NCBI GenBank assembly: GCA_003453695.1
Contig: DMNK01000168.1
Location: 16,640-31,972 of the forward strand
DNA length: 15,333 nucleotides
Direction: 5' to 3'
Source of the DNA: Acidimicrobiaceae bacterium
Lineage (GTDB): Bacteria > Actinomycetota > Acidimicrobiia > Acidimicrobiales > UBA8190
Shown: positions 1 through 7,200 of the stretch, in pieces
How the letters are laid out: each line of letters begins with the position of its first letter
How positions within the stretch are numbered: the first letter of the stretch is position 1
Translations under genes and position numbers: made by a program
Notes under the pieces: generated by a model
The model's input: only the letters and a program-made list of their open reading frames with translations
The model's database searches: none
Told to the model about the DNA's origin: nothing

Positions 1-1592
1 CCCCCCGGCCCCCCCGCCACACCGACCTGGATTCGGCCGAGTTCGACCACCTCCAGCGCCTCCTCGTGTCCTGGGGGGTGCTCGCCGACCTCTCCTTCTC
101 GGACCTGGTCCTGCTGGCCCCGGCCGGGCGGGTGGGGCCGGACCGGCTGGTCGTGCTGGGTCAGACCCGGCCCACGACCGGGGCCACCCTGCTGCGCGAC
201 GACCTCGTGGGCGCCTTGGAGCCCGCCGAGGAGTGGCCCTGGGCGGTCCAGGCCCTGCAGGCCGGCCACATCGTGACCGGGGTGGGCCCCATCCCCGTGC
301 CCGCCGCCGTGCGCCAGGGGGGGCGCCCGGCGACGCCCGACCTGCTCGCCGTCCCCGACACCGGCGAGGTGCCGGCCGTGCCGGAGGCGGCGCGACTGGA
401 GTGCGTGCCGGTGCGCTACCGCCACGAGCCCATCGGCGTGATGGTGCGGGTGGGGGCGCTCGAGGGCAAGCGCCGCACCGGGCGCCTCGAGCGGGTCTAC
501 CGCGACCTGTACCAGCGCCTCGTGGCCATGATGGTGACCGGCGACTACCCCTTTGCCGGCGAGGAGTTCACCACCGAGGACGCGCCGCGCGTCGGTGACG
601 GCTTGCTCGTCGCCGACGCCGAGGGGCGCTTCACCTACGCCTCGCCCAACGCCATGAGCGCGCTGCACCGGATGGGGGTCTCCGAGTCCCTCGAAGGCTC
701 CACCCTGGGCGAGCTCGGTGTGGAGTCGGAGGCCCTGGACCGCGCCCTCGCCACCGGCGCCCCGGTCATCGAGGAGGTGGAGCGCCGCCCCGACGTCATC
801 GTGCTCTTCCACTGCACACCTCTTCTGGCCGAGGGGACGGTGACCGGCGTCATGCTGCTGTTGCGCGACGTCACCGACCTGCGCCGGCTGGACCGGCTCC
901 TCCTGTCCAAGGACGCCGCCATCCGCGAAGTGCACCACCGTGTCAAGAACAACCTGCAGACCATCTCGTCGCTGCTGCGGCTCCAGGCGCGACGGCTCGA
1001 GCCCGGCAAGGGACAGGAGGCGCTGCGCGAGGCCGAGCGGCGGGTGCGTTCCATCGCCCTCGTCCACGAGATCCTGTCGCGCGAGCCCGGCGACGAGGTG
1101 CCCTTCGACGAGATCATCGCCTCCTTGGTGCGCATGGCCGAGGACTCGGTGATCTCGAGCCGCAGCGTCGAGATCAAGGTGGCGGGCGACCTGGGCGAGG
1201 TGCCGGCCGACGTGGCCACCCCGCTGGCCGTGGTCCTGGCCGAGCTGCTCCAGAACGCCGTGGAGCACGCCTTCGACGACGGCACCGACGACCAGCTCGG
1301 CGGCGGGGAGTCCCTGGGCCTCGCCCAGCCCGGCGCTCCCGCCCGCCCCCTCGGTCACGTGTCGGTGCAGCTGGCCAACGACGGATATGGGCTCACCATC
1401 GAGGTGCGCGACGACGGGCGGGGGCTGCCGCCCGGGTTCGACATCGAGGGCACCACCAGTCTGGGGCTGTCGATCGTGCGCGACCTCATCACGAGCCAGC
1501 TGGGCGGGCTCATCACCATGCGCAACGAGGACGGCACGGTGGTGGACATCGACGTGCCCCTGCGGGTGGCCGAAGGCCGTCCGCCGCCCTGA
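1..1592 (+). CDS. pdtaS: PdtaS-type sensor histidine kinase, 5' end outside the window
   Basis: This is a cytosolic two-component histidine kinase that in mycobacteria phosphorylates the ANTAR-domain regulator PdtaR. The frame is open from the window edge. Codons before the GTG at 66 (reading HTDLDSAEFDHLQRLL) match the start of the PdtaS N-terminal GAF-like domain, so the true start lies upstream and the GTG at 66 is internal. In order come the GAF-like sensor, a PAS domain (about nt 600-890, YASPNAMSALHRMG), a HisKA_2 dimerisation helix with EVHHRVKNNLQ (likely phospho-His codon 936-938), and an ATPase domain with N-box LAELLQNAVEHAF, G1 box DDGRGLPPGF and G2-like SLGLSIV. No membrane segment is visible. 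Compared with my recollection of Rv3220c, about 20 extra Gly/Asp/Pro-rich residues sit after the N-box. No pdtaR gene is in the window, as expected for this normally orphan kinase. The gene is convergent with the response regulator gene on its right. Confidence 0.9.
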   Translation, partial: PRPPRHTDLDSAEFDHLQRLLVSWGVLADLSFSDLVLLAPAGRVGPDRLVVLGQTRPTTGATLLRDDLVGALEPAEEWPWAVQALQAGHIVTGVGPIPVPAAVRQGGRPATPDLLAVPDTGEVPAVPEAARLECVPVRYRHEPIGVMVRVGALEGKRRTGRLERVYRDLYQRLVAMMVTGDYPFAGEEFTTEDAPRVGDGLLVADAEGRFTYASPNAMSALHRMGVSESLEGSTLGELGVESEALDRALATGAPVIEEVERRPDVIVLFHCTPLLAEGTVTGVMLLLRDVTDLRRLDRLLLSKDAAIREVHHRVKNNLQTISSLLRLQARRLEPGKGQEALREAERRVRSIALVHEILSREPGDEVPFDEIIASLVRMAEDSVISSRSVEIKVAGDLGEVPADVATPLAVVLAELLQNAVEHAFDDGTDDQLGGGESLGLAQPGAPARPLGHVSVQLANDGYGLTIEVRDDGRGLPPGFDIEGTTSLGLSIVRDLITSQLGGLITMRNEDGTVVDIDVPLRVAEGRPPP

Positions 1593-1601
1593 GTGTCCGA
1601 C

Positions 1602-1617
1602 GGCGCCCCACGGCGCC
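1602..1617. terminator. Short bidirectional hairpin between convergent genes
   Basis: GGCGCC, a CCAC loop and GGCGCC form a 6-bp all-GC stem in the 46-bp gap between the convergent stops of the pdtaS-type gene and the response regulator. There is no U-tract on either strand. In so GC-rich a sequence a stem this short can arise by chance. Confidence 0.35.
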
Positions 1618-1638
1618 CGGAGGATCAGCGCCGAGACG

Positions 1639-2343
1639 TCAGGTGCCGGGGGAGAAGCGGTAGCCGATGCCGCGCACGGTGTGCAGCCAGCGCGGGTTGG
1701 CCGGGTCCGGCTCCAGCTTGAGGCGCAGCCGGCGCACGTGCTCGGTGACGGTGGCAGGGTCCTGCCACTCCTGCGTCGAGCCCCACACGTGCTCGAGGAG
1801 CTCTTCACGGCTGAAGACCTGATCGGGGGACCCCGCCAAGAAGGCGAGGAGGTCGAACTCCTTGGGCGTGAGGTCGACGACCTTGCCGTCCACCTCCACC
1901 CGGTGGGCCGAGCGGTCGACCACGAGGCCGTCGTGCTCGATGCGGCTCGTGCCCTGTGCCTGCTGGCCGCGGCGCAGCACGGCCCGGATGCGCGCCTCCA
2001 GCTCGGGCAGCGAGCAGGGCTTCACCACGTAGTCGTCGGCGCCGAGGTCGAGCACGCGCACGCGCTCGGCCTCCTCGGACCGGCCGGTGAGCACGATGAC
2101 GGGCAGCGAGCTGTCGCGGCGCAGGCGGGCCAGGACCTCTTCGCCGTCCAGCCCGGGGAGGCCTAGGTCCAGAACGACCAGGTCGTATCGGCCGAGGCTG
2201 GCCTCGCGCAGGGTGGCGGGCCCGTCCGCCGCCTCGCCCACCTGGTAGCCGACGCGCTGGAGGAACAGCCTCGTGGCCGTCCGGCTGGCGGCATCGTCCT
2301 CCGCCACCAGCACGGCGTGATCCTCCTCCGACATCGTCACCAT
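1639..2343 (-). CDS. OmpR/PhoB-family response regulator
   Basis: This is a DNA-binding response regulator of 234 residues, the usual length for the OmpR/PhoB class. The receiver domain (about residues 8-125) has the acidic pocket E15-D16-D17, phospho-acceptor D59 in VVLDLGLPGLDG, T86 in VIVLTG and K108 in YVVKP. The C-terminal winged helix (about 140-232) has the family pattern LTPKEFDLLAFL, a recognition-helix region around VTEHVRRLRLKL, and the ending VRGIGYRF. The ATG at 2343 is chosen because AAGGGGGG lies 4 bases upstream and the domain starts right after it. The frame runs 62 codons further upstream, but that part has no domain-like sequence. A second ATG at 2334 is possible. It follows the hybrid kinase gene on the same strand after 145 bp, so the two probably form a two-component pair. 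A direct repeat upstream may be its own operator. Confidence 0.92.
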   Translation of the reverse strand: MVTMSEEDHAVLVAEDDAASRTATRLFLQRVGYQVGEAADGPATLREASLGRYDLVVLDLGLPGLDGEEVLARLRRDSSLPVIVLTGRSEEAERVRVLDLGADDYVVKPCSLPELEARIRAVLRRGQQAQGTSRIEHDGLVVDRSAHRVEVDGKVVDLTPKEFDLLAFLAGSPDQVFSREELLEHVWGSTQEWQDPATVTEHVRRLRLKLEPDPANPRWLHTVRGIGYRFSPGT

Positions 2344-2408
2344 CGAACCCCCCTTGTCCAAGTGTCCCGCCGGCAACCGGGCCGGGGTGCCCAAAGCCAT
2401 CCCTGCAT

Positions 2409-2426
2409 TGTGGCCTGCCTGTGGCC
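2409..2426 (-). promoter_or_regulatory. Possible response-regulator box (7-bp direct repeat, 11-bp pitch)
   Basis: On the minus strand GGCCACA occurs twice in direct orientation, separated by GGCA, so the repeats start 11 bp apart. A 7-bp unit with a 4-bp linker is the geometry of PhoB-class operators, where tandem winged-helix domains bind direct repeats on one helix face. The site lies 66-83 bp upstream of the response regulator ATG, in the gap after the hybrid kinase gene. Autoregulation is inference; the repeat is what is seen. Confidence 0.4.
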
Positions 2427-2488
2427 CTGGTGGGTAACCCTTGCCCCTAGCTGGGACGAATCGTGTCCGGAAGAGCGCCGGAGCCGGG

Positions 2489-4885
2489 TCAGCGAGCGGC
2501 CGCGGCCCGCTTTGCCAACTGTTCGTCAACGACGTGCAACAGGGCGGCGACGTCGAGGGGCTTGGTGAGGTATCCCTCCACGCCGAGGTCGAGCATCCGC
2601 CTGATGCGATCGGGCGTGGCGTCGGCGCTCACCACGACCACCTTGGTCTCGGTCAGCTCCGGCATGGCCTTCACCCGGTACAGCATCTCGTCGCCGGGCA
2701 GATCGGGCAGGTGCAGGTCGAGCAGCAGCAGGTCGGGCCGGTGCTGGCGGGCCAGTTCCAGGCCCAGTCGAGCCTCCGCCGCCGACAGCAGGCGCACCTG
2801 GGGGCGCCGGGCCAGGACCAGCGACACGAGCGAGGCGTTCGAGTCGTCGTCCTCCACGTGCAGCACGACCAGGGTGGGCGTCACCCCGGGGGCACTGTCG
2901 ATCAGGCCGGGGTCCGCCAGGCCGGTCGGCACGGGCCGTGCCACGGTGTCGACGGGACGCCTGTGTGCGTCCTCGGACAGCGCCGGCTCCTCGGCGGGCA
3001 ACAACTCGACCCAGAACGTCGACCCGTGTCCCGGAGCCGAGACGACGCCGATGGTCCCGCCCATCACCTCGACGAGCTGCTTGGACAGCGCCAGGCCCAC
3101 GCCGGTTCCCTCGACGCCGGAGTTCTCGGCACCGAGACGCGAGAAGGGGAGGAACAGCATGTCCTGCTGCTCGAGCGCGATGCCCGGCCCGCTGTCGGAC
3201 ACCGAGATGCGGATGCGCTGCTCGGCGCCGTCCTCGATCCTGAAGGCCACGGTGCCGCCGGGCTCGTTGTACTTGACGGCGTTGGACCCCAGGTTGAGAA
3301 GCACCTGGCGCAGGCGCTGTCGATCGGCGCGTGCGCACCGGTCGCGGCGCGCCGAGGTCTCGACCATCATGTGCACCGCCGCCGCTTCGGCCACCGGACC
3401 GAGCAGCGCCGTCACCTCGTCGAGCACGTCGCCGACCCGCACCGCCTCAGGCGTCACCGTGAGCTGGCCGGCCTCGATGCGGGCGATGTCGAGCACCTCG
3501 TTGATGAGCGCCAGGAGGTGCCGGCCGGCCCGCTCGATCTGGTCGACGCTGCTGGCCTGCTCGGGGGGGAGCTGGTCGAGCTCGAGGAGCTGGGCGAAGC
3601 CCAAGATGGCGTTGAGCGGGGTGCGCAGCTCGTGGCTCATCCGGGAGAGGAACTGGCTCTTCGCCTCGCTGGCCCGCTCGGCCTCCGCCTGGGCGGCACG
3701 CAGCGACTGCTCGAGGTGCATGCGGTCGGTGATGTCGCGCGACACGGTCACCGTGCCGGTCACCATGCCGGTCACGTCGAAGATGGGCCGGGCCCGGGTC
3801 TCGTAGGTCCGGTACCCGCTCTCGCCGCGGCCGGCGCGGCCCGTGGTGACGACGGGGGGCAGGTCGCGTTCGCCGGCCAGGCAGCGCGTGAGCAGATCGT
3901 CGAGCGCCGCGCGCTGGTCACGCCGGAGCCGTCCGTAGCGGTACGCCTCCTCGATGAGCTCCCCGCCCGGCGCCGGCTCGGAGTCCTGCACCCCGATCAC
4001 CTCGGCCAGGGCCGAGCTGTAGAGGAGGACGTCGCCGGCCGCATCTCGCACGACGATGGTGTCGGGCGAGGCTCGGAAGATCGACTCCAGCATGAAACGC
4101 CGGTCCTCGGCGGCTCGCTGGGCGGCGTGCCGGGCGGAGACGTCGACGAGATAGGCGCTCACCGTCCGGGGAGTGCCCGCCTCGTCGGTGTCCACGTTGT
4201 AGAGCGCCTCGACCTCGCGCCAGGGGCCGCGCTCGGGATGGCGGCGGCAGCGCAGCACCAGCGACAGACGCTGGCTGCCTTGACCCTCGCCCTGCACCAG
4301 CGCATGACGCAGGCGCGCCACGTCCTCGGGATGGAAGCGCGCCTCGGCGGCGGCGTAGTCGGACACGACCTCCTCGGCGCTGAGCCCGAGCAGCTCGTCC
4401 ACGTTCGGACTGGCGTAGGAGAAACGCCGGCCTGCCACGTCGTAGCGCAGTGACACCACCGGACTGGCAGTGAGGATGTCGTTGAGCTCGAGGCGGGCAC
4501 GGTCGCGCTCCTCGGCGTGCCGGCGCACCTGCTCGGCCGCTTCGTCGAGACGCGCCGCCAGACGGCCGATCTCGTCGCGGCCCACCGGCTCCCCGGCCAC
4601 ACCGGCGGCAGCGGCGTCGATGCGCCGGGTGTCGACTTCGAGTCGGCGCAGACGGCGCACGACCCCGGTGGAGAAGAAGTGCCACGCCGTCACGCCGCCG
4701 ACGAGCGCCACGGCGAGCGCCAGGACGTCGAGGACCAGCAAGCCGCCCGACACGTAGGCCGCCGAGACGAGCAGCGCCAGGGCGAGCACGACGGTGGGAA
4801 GCAGCGTGACCGCCAGCGACTTGGAGCGGATCGAGCGGTCGATCCAGCCGATACGCGGCCTCCGCCTGCGTTCGACCCCCGTCAT
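2489..4885 (-). CDS. Membrane-bound hybrid sensor histidine kinase (HAMP-like, PAS x2, HisKA, HATPase, receiver)
   Basis: A hybrid histidine kinase of 798 residues. Two hydrophobic segments (about 23-44 and 47-71) with almost no extracellular loop suggest membrane anchoring and cytosolic or intramembrane sensing. A HAMP-like linker (72-130) is followed by PAS 1 (about 134-252, SYASPNVDELLGLSAEE, then a PAC-like strand ending VSAYLVDVS) and PAS 2 (about 264-388, ending VSRDITD). HisKA (about 405-472) carries SHELRTPLNAILGFAQLLE with H418 as phospho-acceptor. The ATPase domain has the N-box NLGSNAVKYN, G1 DSGPGIA and G2 GTGVGLALSK. A C-terminal receiver (672-792) has E678-D679-D680, D723 and K775. 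ATG 4885 is chosen because it precedes the basic N-terminus and membrane segments and has GAGAGGTGGGG upstream. No HPt domain is present. It probably works with the regulator gene downstream. The signal is unknown. Confidence 0.92.
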   Translation of the reverse strand: MTGVERRRRPRIGWIDRSIRSKSLAVTLLPTVVLALALLVSAAYVSGGLLVLDVLALAVALVGGVTAWHFFSTGVVRRLRRLEVDTRRIDAAAAGVAGEPVGRDEIGRLAARLDEAAEQVRRHAEERDRARLELNDILTASPVVSLRYDVAGRRFSYASPNVDELLGLSAEEVVSDYAAAEARFHPEDVARLRHALVQGEGQGSQRLSLVLRCRRHPERGPWREVEALYNVDTDEAGTPRTVSAYLVDVSARHAAQRAAEDRRFMLESIFRASPDTIVVRDAAGDVLLYSSALAEVIGVQDSEPAPGGELIEEAYRYGRLRRDQRAALDDLLTRCLAGERDLPPVVTTGRAGRGESGYRTYETRARPIFDVTGMVTGTVTVSRDITDRMHLEQSLRAAQAEAERASEAKSQFLSRMSHELRTPLNAILGFAQLLELDQLPPEQASSVDQIERAGRHLLALINEVLDIARIEAGQLTVTPEAVRVGDVLDEVTALLGPVAEAAAVHMMVETSARRDRCARADRQRLRQVLLNLGSNAVKYNEPGGTVAFRIEDGAEQRIRISVSDSGPGIALEQQDMLFLPFSRLGAENSGVEGTGVGLALSKQLVEVMGGTIGVVSAPGHGSTFWVELLPAEEPALSEDAHRRPVDTVARPVPTGLADPGLIDSAPGVTPTLVVLHVEDDDSNASLVSLVLARRPQVRLLSAAEARLGLELARQHRPDLLLLDLHLPDLPGDEMLYRVKAMPELTETKVVVVSADATPDRIRRMLDLGVEGYLTKPLDVAALLHVVDEQLAKRAAAAR

Positions 4886-4928
4886 GGCCGCCCCCACCTC
4901 TCGGCGAACACGTGCCTCGCCATGTCCG

Positions 4929-4934
4929 AGAATA
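4929..4934 (-). promoter_or_regulatory. Weak -10 candidate for the hybrid kinase gene
   Basis: TATTCT on the minus strand lies about 45 bp upstream of the kinase ATG, within the 176-bp gap after whiB and beyond its terminator hairpin. No convincing -35 element sits 16-18 bp upstream, so this is only a candidate. Confidence 0.25.
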
Positions 4935-4994
4935 CGACGACCTCCCGGCAACTTGCGCACGGAGCGCCCGGCGCACGACGCGCCTGGCGCGTAA

Positions 4995-5019
4995 AGGCCC
5001 CGGTGCGGGACCGGGGCCT
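4995..5019 (-). terminator. Rho-independent terminator behind whiB
   Basis: A perfect 10-bp stem (AGGCCCCGGT with ACCGGGGCCT) with a 5-base loop begins 42 bases past the whiB stop. On the minus strand the stem runs into TTTAC, a short U-run. This is the strongest hairpin in the left half of the window. It should separate whiB transcription from the hybrid kinase gene further along the same strand, although read-through is possible. Confidence 0.75.
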
Positions 5020-5061
5020 GTCCTCGCCCGCCGGCGGATGCGGGCTCGGGATGGTGTTCAG

Positions 5062-5352
5062 CTACGAGGCGCGCCGTCGGGCGGCGAGCCACGCCTTTCG
5101 GAGCTTGCGGCGCTCCTCCTCGGAGGTGCCGCCCCACACCCCGGACTCCTGGTTGGTCGCCAGGGCGAACTCGAGGCAGGGCTCGGTGACCTCACACGAC
5201 TGGCACACGCGCTTGGCGGCATCGATCTGGTCGATCGCCGGGCCGGTGGTGCCCACGGGGAAGAAGAGGTCGGGTTCGGTGTGCCGACAGGCGGCCAGCT
5301 TGCGCCAGTCGTCGGCGTCCCATTCCACCGAGCGGTTCCACATCAATGCCAC
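5062..5352 (-). CDS. whiB1: WhiB1-like iron-sulfur transcription factor
   Basis: A WhiB-family (Wbl) regulator, an actinobacterial protein that binds a redox- and NO-sensitive [4Fe-4S] cluster and interacts with the principal sigma factor. Counting from the ATG at 5343, the four cluster cysteines are C19, C47, C50 and C56 (C-X27-C-X2-C-X5-C). They are followed by the turn motif GVWGG and a basic tail (RRKLRKAWLAARRR) that would contact DNA. The text around the cluster (DLFFPVGTTGPA, then SGVWGG) is closest to mycobacterial WhiB1 as I recall it. The GTG at 5352 is preferred because GGAGGAGGG lies 4 bases upstream; the ATG at 5343 would be 13 bases from it. The frame stays open to 5532, but that part looks non-coding and would run through the CRP-type site. 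A perfect CRP palindrome lies upstream and a terminator downstream. Confidence 0.93.
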   Translation of the reverse strand: MALMWNRSVEWDADDWRKLAACRHTEPDLFFPVGTTGPAIDQIDAAKRVCQSCEVTEPCLEFALATNQESGVWGGTSEEERRKLRKAWLAARRRAS

Positions 5353-5402
5353 GATGCCCTCCTCCGGTACCGTGCCGCCGCACGAGTCACCCGTGCCCTT
5401 CT

Positions 5403-5418
5403 TGTGATCAGGTTCACA
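5403..5418. promoter_or_regulatory. CRP/FNR-type operator between whiB and the GDPD gene
   Basis: TGTGA, six bases (TCAGGT) and TCACA form a perfect match to the CRP-family consensus TGTGA-N6-TCACA. It lies in the 194-bp divergent region, centred about 58 bp upstream of the whiB GTG and 136 bp upstream of the phosphodiesterase ATG. In M. tuberculosis the cAMP-responsive regulator Rv3676 (CRP) controls whiB1 through sites of this type, which supports control of whiB here. The site could also serve the divergent gene. Which direction it controls, and whether it activates or represses, cannot be told from sequence. Confidence 0.7.
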
Positions 5419-5434
5419 TGGCTGGCCACCGGGG

Positions 5435-5466
5435 TTGACCGCCATTACGAGAACCGGGTCTAGTTC
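5435..5466 (+). promoter_or_regulatory. Possible promoter of the phosphodiesterase gene
   Basis: TTGACC at 5435-5440 matches five of six bases of a -35 box. TAGTTC at 5461-5466 is a poor -10 at a long 20-base spacing. If used, transcription would start near 5473 and the CRP palindrome would be centred close to -62, a class I activator position. Confidence 0.3.
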
Positions 5467-5546
5467 GTGAACGTACTCCCAAGCGCTCCGGGCTGCAACC
5501 ACAGGCCTAGTCGAGACAACAGGGGAGCACACAAGGAGCTACCACA

Positions 5547-6287
5547 ATGCATCAACTTCGGCATTGGCCATTGCTGGGCGCCGATACCCGCATCGCCGTC
5601 CTGGCACACCGCGGACGGGGCACGAATCTGCCCGACAACACCTTGGAGGCGTTTTCGGCCGCCCTGGAGGCGGGAGCCGACGGCGTCGAGCTCGACGTGC
5701 GCCGCAGTGCCGACGGTCGGGCCATGGTCCTCCACGACGCCGAGGTCCCCGGTCTGGGGCCGCTGCACCTGCTGCGCCACGGCGACCTCCCGGCTCAGCT
5801 CGCCACGCTGGAGGAGGCGCTCGAGCGGTGCCGCGGGGCCGTGGTGGACGTGGAGGTGAAGGCGGCGCCGACGGAGGCCGGCTTCGACCCCGCGCAGCAG
5901 CTGGCGGGGGAGGTGGCGCACATCGTGACGGCCGCCCTGTCCGGAGGTGCAGGGCCGTCGGCTGCCTTCGTGACGTCGTTCTGGCCGGCCACGCTGGAAG
6001 CGGTGCGCCGTGCCCGGCCCGAGCTCGACGCCGGCCTGCTGGTGGTGCCCGGCCTGGACGCCTTCTCGGGGCTGGAAGAGGCCGTCGCCGTGGGGGCCGC
6101 CATCGTGTTGCCGATCGCCGCCCACTGTGACGCCGCGCTGGTCGACGCCGCCCACGGGCGCGGGGTGGCGGTCATCCCGTGGGCCGTGGACAGCGACGCC
6201 GAGATCACGGCGGCACGCCACGCCGGGGTCGACGCCGTGATCACCGACCGTCCCGGTCGGGCGCGCACCCTGTTGGAAGCGGGCTGA
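5547..6287 (+). CDS. Glycerophosphodiester phosphodiesterase (cytosolic, UgpQ-like)
   Basis: Hydrolyses glycerophosphodiesters from phospholipid turnover to glycerol 3-phosphate and the alcohol. It is a 246-residue TIM-barrel GDPD protein of normal length, without signal peptide or membrane segment, so it is probably cytosolic. Visible motifs are the catalytic HRG (H21), PDNTLEAF in place of the common PENTLEAF, metal ligands E48 and D50 in GVELDV, the second catalytic His H63 in VLHD, E103 in VDVEVK, and the C-terminal pattern VAVIPWAVDS...AGVDAVITDRPG. ATG 5547 has AAGGAG 8 bases upstream. It reads away from whiB and is followed by etfB after 78 bp. No ugp transport genes are adjacent, so its place in a scavenging pathway is unproven. 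Confidence 0.9.
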   Translation: MHQLRHWPLLGADTRIAVLAHRGRGTNLPDNTLEAFSAALEAGADGVELDVRRSADGRAMVLHDAEVPGLGPLHLLRHGDLPAQLATLEEALERCRGAVVDVEVKAAPTEAGFDPAQQLAGEVAHIVTAALSGGAGPSAAFVTSFWPATLEAVRRARPELDAGLLVVPGLDAFSGLEEAVAVGAAIVLPIAAHCDAALVDAAHGRGVAVIPWAVDSDAEITAARHAGVDAVITDRPGRARTLLEAG

Positions 6288-6352
6288 GCCATTCGCTCGG
6301 AGCGATCCGCCCGTCGCTCGTTACCGATTGGTCGCCGTCGTCCCGTGTCGGG

Positions 6353-6358
6353 AACAAT
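6353..6358 (+). promoter_or_regulatory. Possible -10 of a leaderless etfBA transcript
   Basis: AACAAT lies 7 bases before the etfB ATG at 6366, where no Shine-Dalgarno sequence is present (the bases before ATG are ACCTCC). This spacing would put the transcript start on the A of ATG. A weak TTGGTC at 6328-6333 is 19 bases upstream. Only five of six bases fit a -10. Confidence 0.35.
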
Positions 6359-6365
6359 CACCTCC

Positions 6366-7145
6366 ATGAATGTCGTCGTCTGTGTGAAACAGATCCCGGA
6401 CCCGGCCGCCCCCCAGGCCCTGGACCCGGACACGAAAACCCTGGTCCGGGAGGGAAAGCTCATCCTGGACGACTCCGACGCCTACGGCGTCGAGATGGGG
6501 CTGCAGCTGGCGGAGCAGGCGGGCGGCGGCGAGGTGACCCTCGTCTCGATGGCACCGGGGGGCGAGACCTCGGGGCTGCGCACGGCGCTCGCCATGGGGG
6601 CGGCCAAGGCCATCCTCGTGAGCGACGACGCCCTCAAGGGCTCTGACGCCCTGGCCACGGCCAAGGTGCTCGCCAAGGCGGTGGAACGGGCCCAGCCCGA
6701 CCTGGTCATCGCCGCCACCGAGTCGACCGACGGCTACACCGGCACCACCCCGGTGCAGATGGCCGAGCTGCTCGGCATGCCGTCGGTCACCTTCGCCAAG
6801 AAGGTCGCCGTCTCCGACGGCACCGTGCGGGTCGAGCGGCAGACCGAAGCCGGCTACGACGACGTGGAATGCCCGCTGCCGGCGGTGGTGACGGTCACCG
6901 CCGGCGTCGTCGAGCCTCGGTATCCGTCCTTCAAGGGCATCATGGCCGCCAAGTCGAAGCCGGTCGACCAGCTGACCGTCGCCGACCTGGGTATCGACGC
7001 GGGACAAGTCGGTCTGGGCGGCGCCGGCCAGGAGGTGACCCAGGTCGCCGACGCCGAAGCGCGCGCCGGCGGGGAGATCGTGGTGGACGAGGGCGACGCC
7101 CATGAGCAGGTGGTGCGCTTCCTCGAGCAGCTCAAGCTGGTCTGA
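6366..7145 (+). CDS. etfB: Electron transfer flavoprotein, beta subunit
   Basis: This is the beta subunit of the FAD/AMP-containing ETF heterodimer, which takes electrons from acyl-CoA and related dehydrogenases and passes them on to an ETF:quinone oxidoreductase. It has 259 residues, the normal length. The start MNVVVCVKQIPDP is the family's typical N-terminus. The adenine-nucleotide region includes LVIAATESTDGYTGTTPVQMAELLG, and the C-terminal signature reads CPLPAVVTVTAGVVEPRYPSFKGIMAAKSKP. ATG 6366 is chosen over the in-frame GTG at 6345 because it begins the conserved sequence. It has no Shine-Dalgarno and may be translated leaderless. It is followed by etfA after 55 bp, the standard etfB-etfA operon. 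No acyl-CoA dehydrogenase gene is adjacent, so the partner dehydrogenases lie elsewhere. Confidence 0.95.
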   Translation: MNVVVCVKQIPDPAAPQALDPDTKTLVREGKLILDDSDAYGVEMGLQLAEQAGGGEVTLVSMAPGGETSGLRTALAMGAAKAILVSDDALKGSDALATAKVLAKAVERAQPDLVIAATESTDGYTGTTPVQMAELLGMPSVTFAKKVAVSDGTVRVERQTEAGYDDVECPLPAVVTVTAGVVEPRYPSFKGIMAAKSKPVDQLTVADLGIDAGQVGLGGAGQEVTQVADAEARAGGEIVVDEGDAHEQVVRFLEQLKLV

Positions 7146-7200
7146 GCGCCCGTCCATCGACCACAGGCCAGCCGGGAACGAAGCAGGAGAACACCGAGAC

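Noticed and set aside
2344..2529. Upstream extension of the response regulator frame (62 codons)
   Set aside because: It overlaps the end of the hybrid kinase gene and a direct repeat, lacks conserved sequence, and a better ribosome site precedes the ATG at 2343.
2441..4453. Long plus-strand open frame of 670 codons opposite the hybrid kinase gene
   Set aside because: It is antisense to a clear multidomain kinase, rich in His, Gln, Gly and Arg as expected from reversed high-GC codons, and has no recognisable domain or ribosome site.
5353..5532. N-terminal extension of WhiB to a start at 5532
   Set aside because: WhiB1-type proteins are about 85-95 residues; the extension has no similarity and would cover the CRP-type palindrome. 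GGAGGAGGG supports the GTG at 5352.
6293..6305. Small inverted repeat TCGCT-CGG-AGCGA after the phosphodiesterase gene
   Set aside because: Only a 5-bp stem with no U-tract; too weak to call a terminator in GC-rich DNA.
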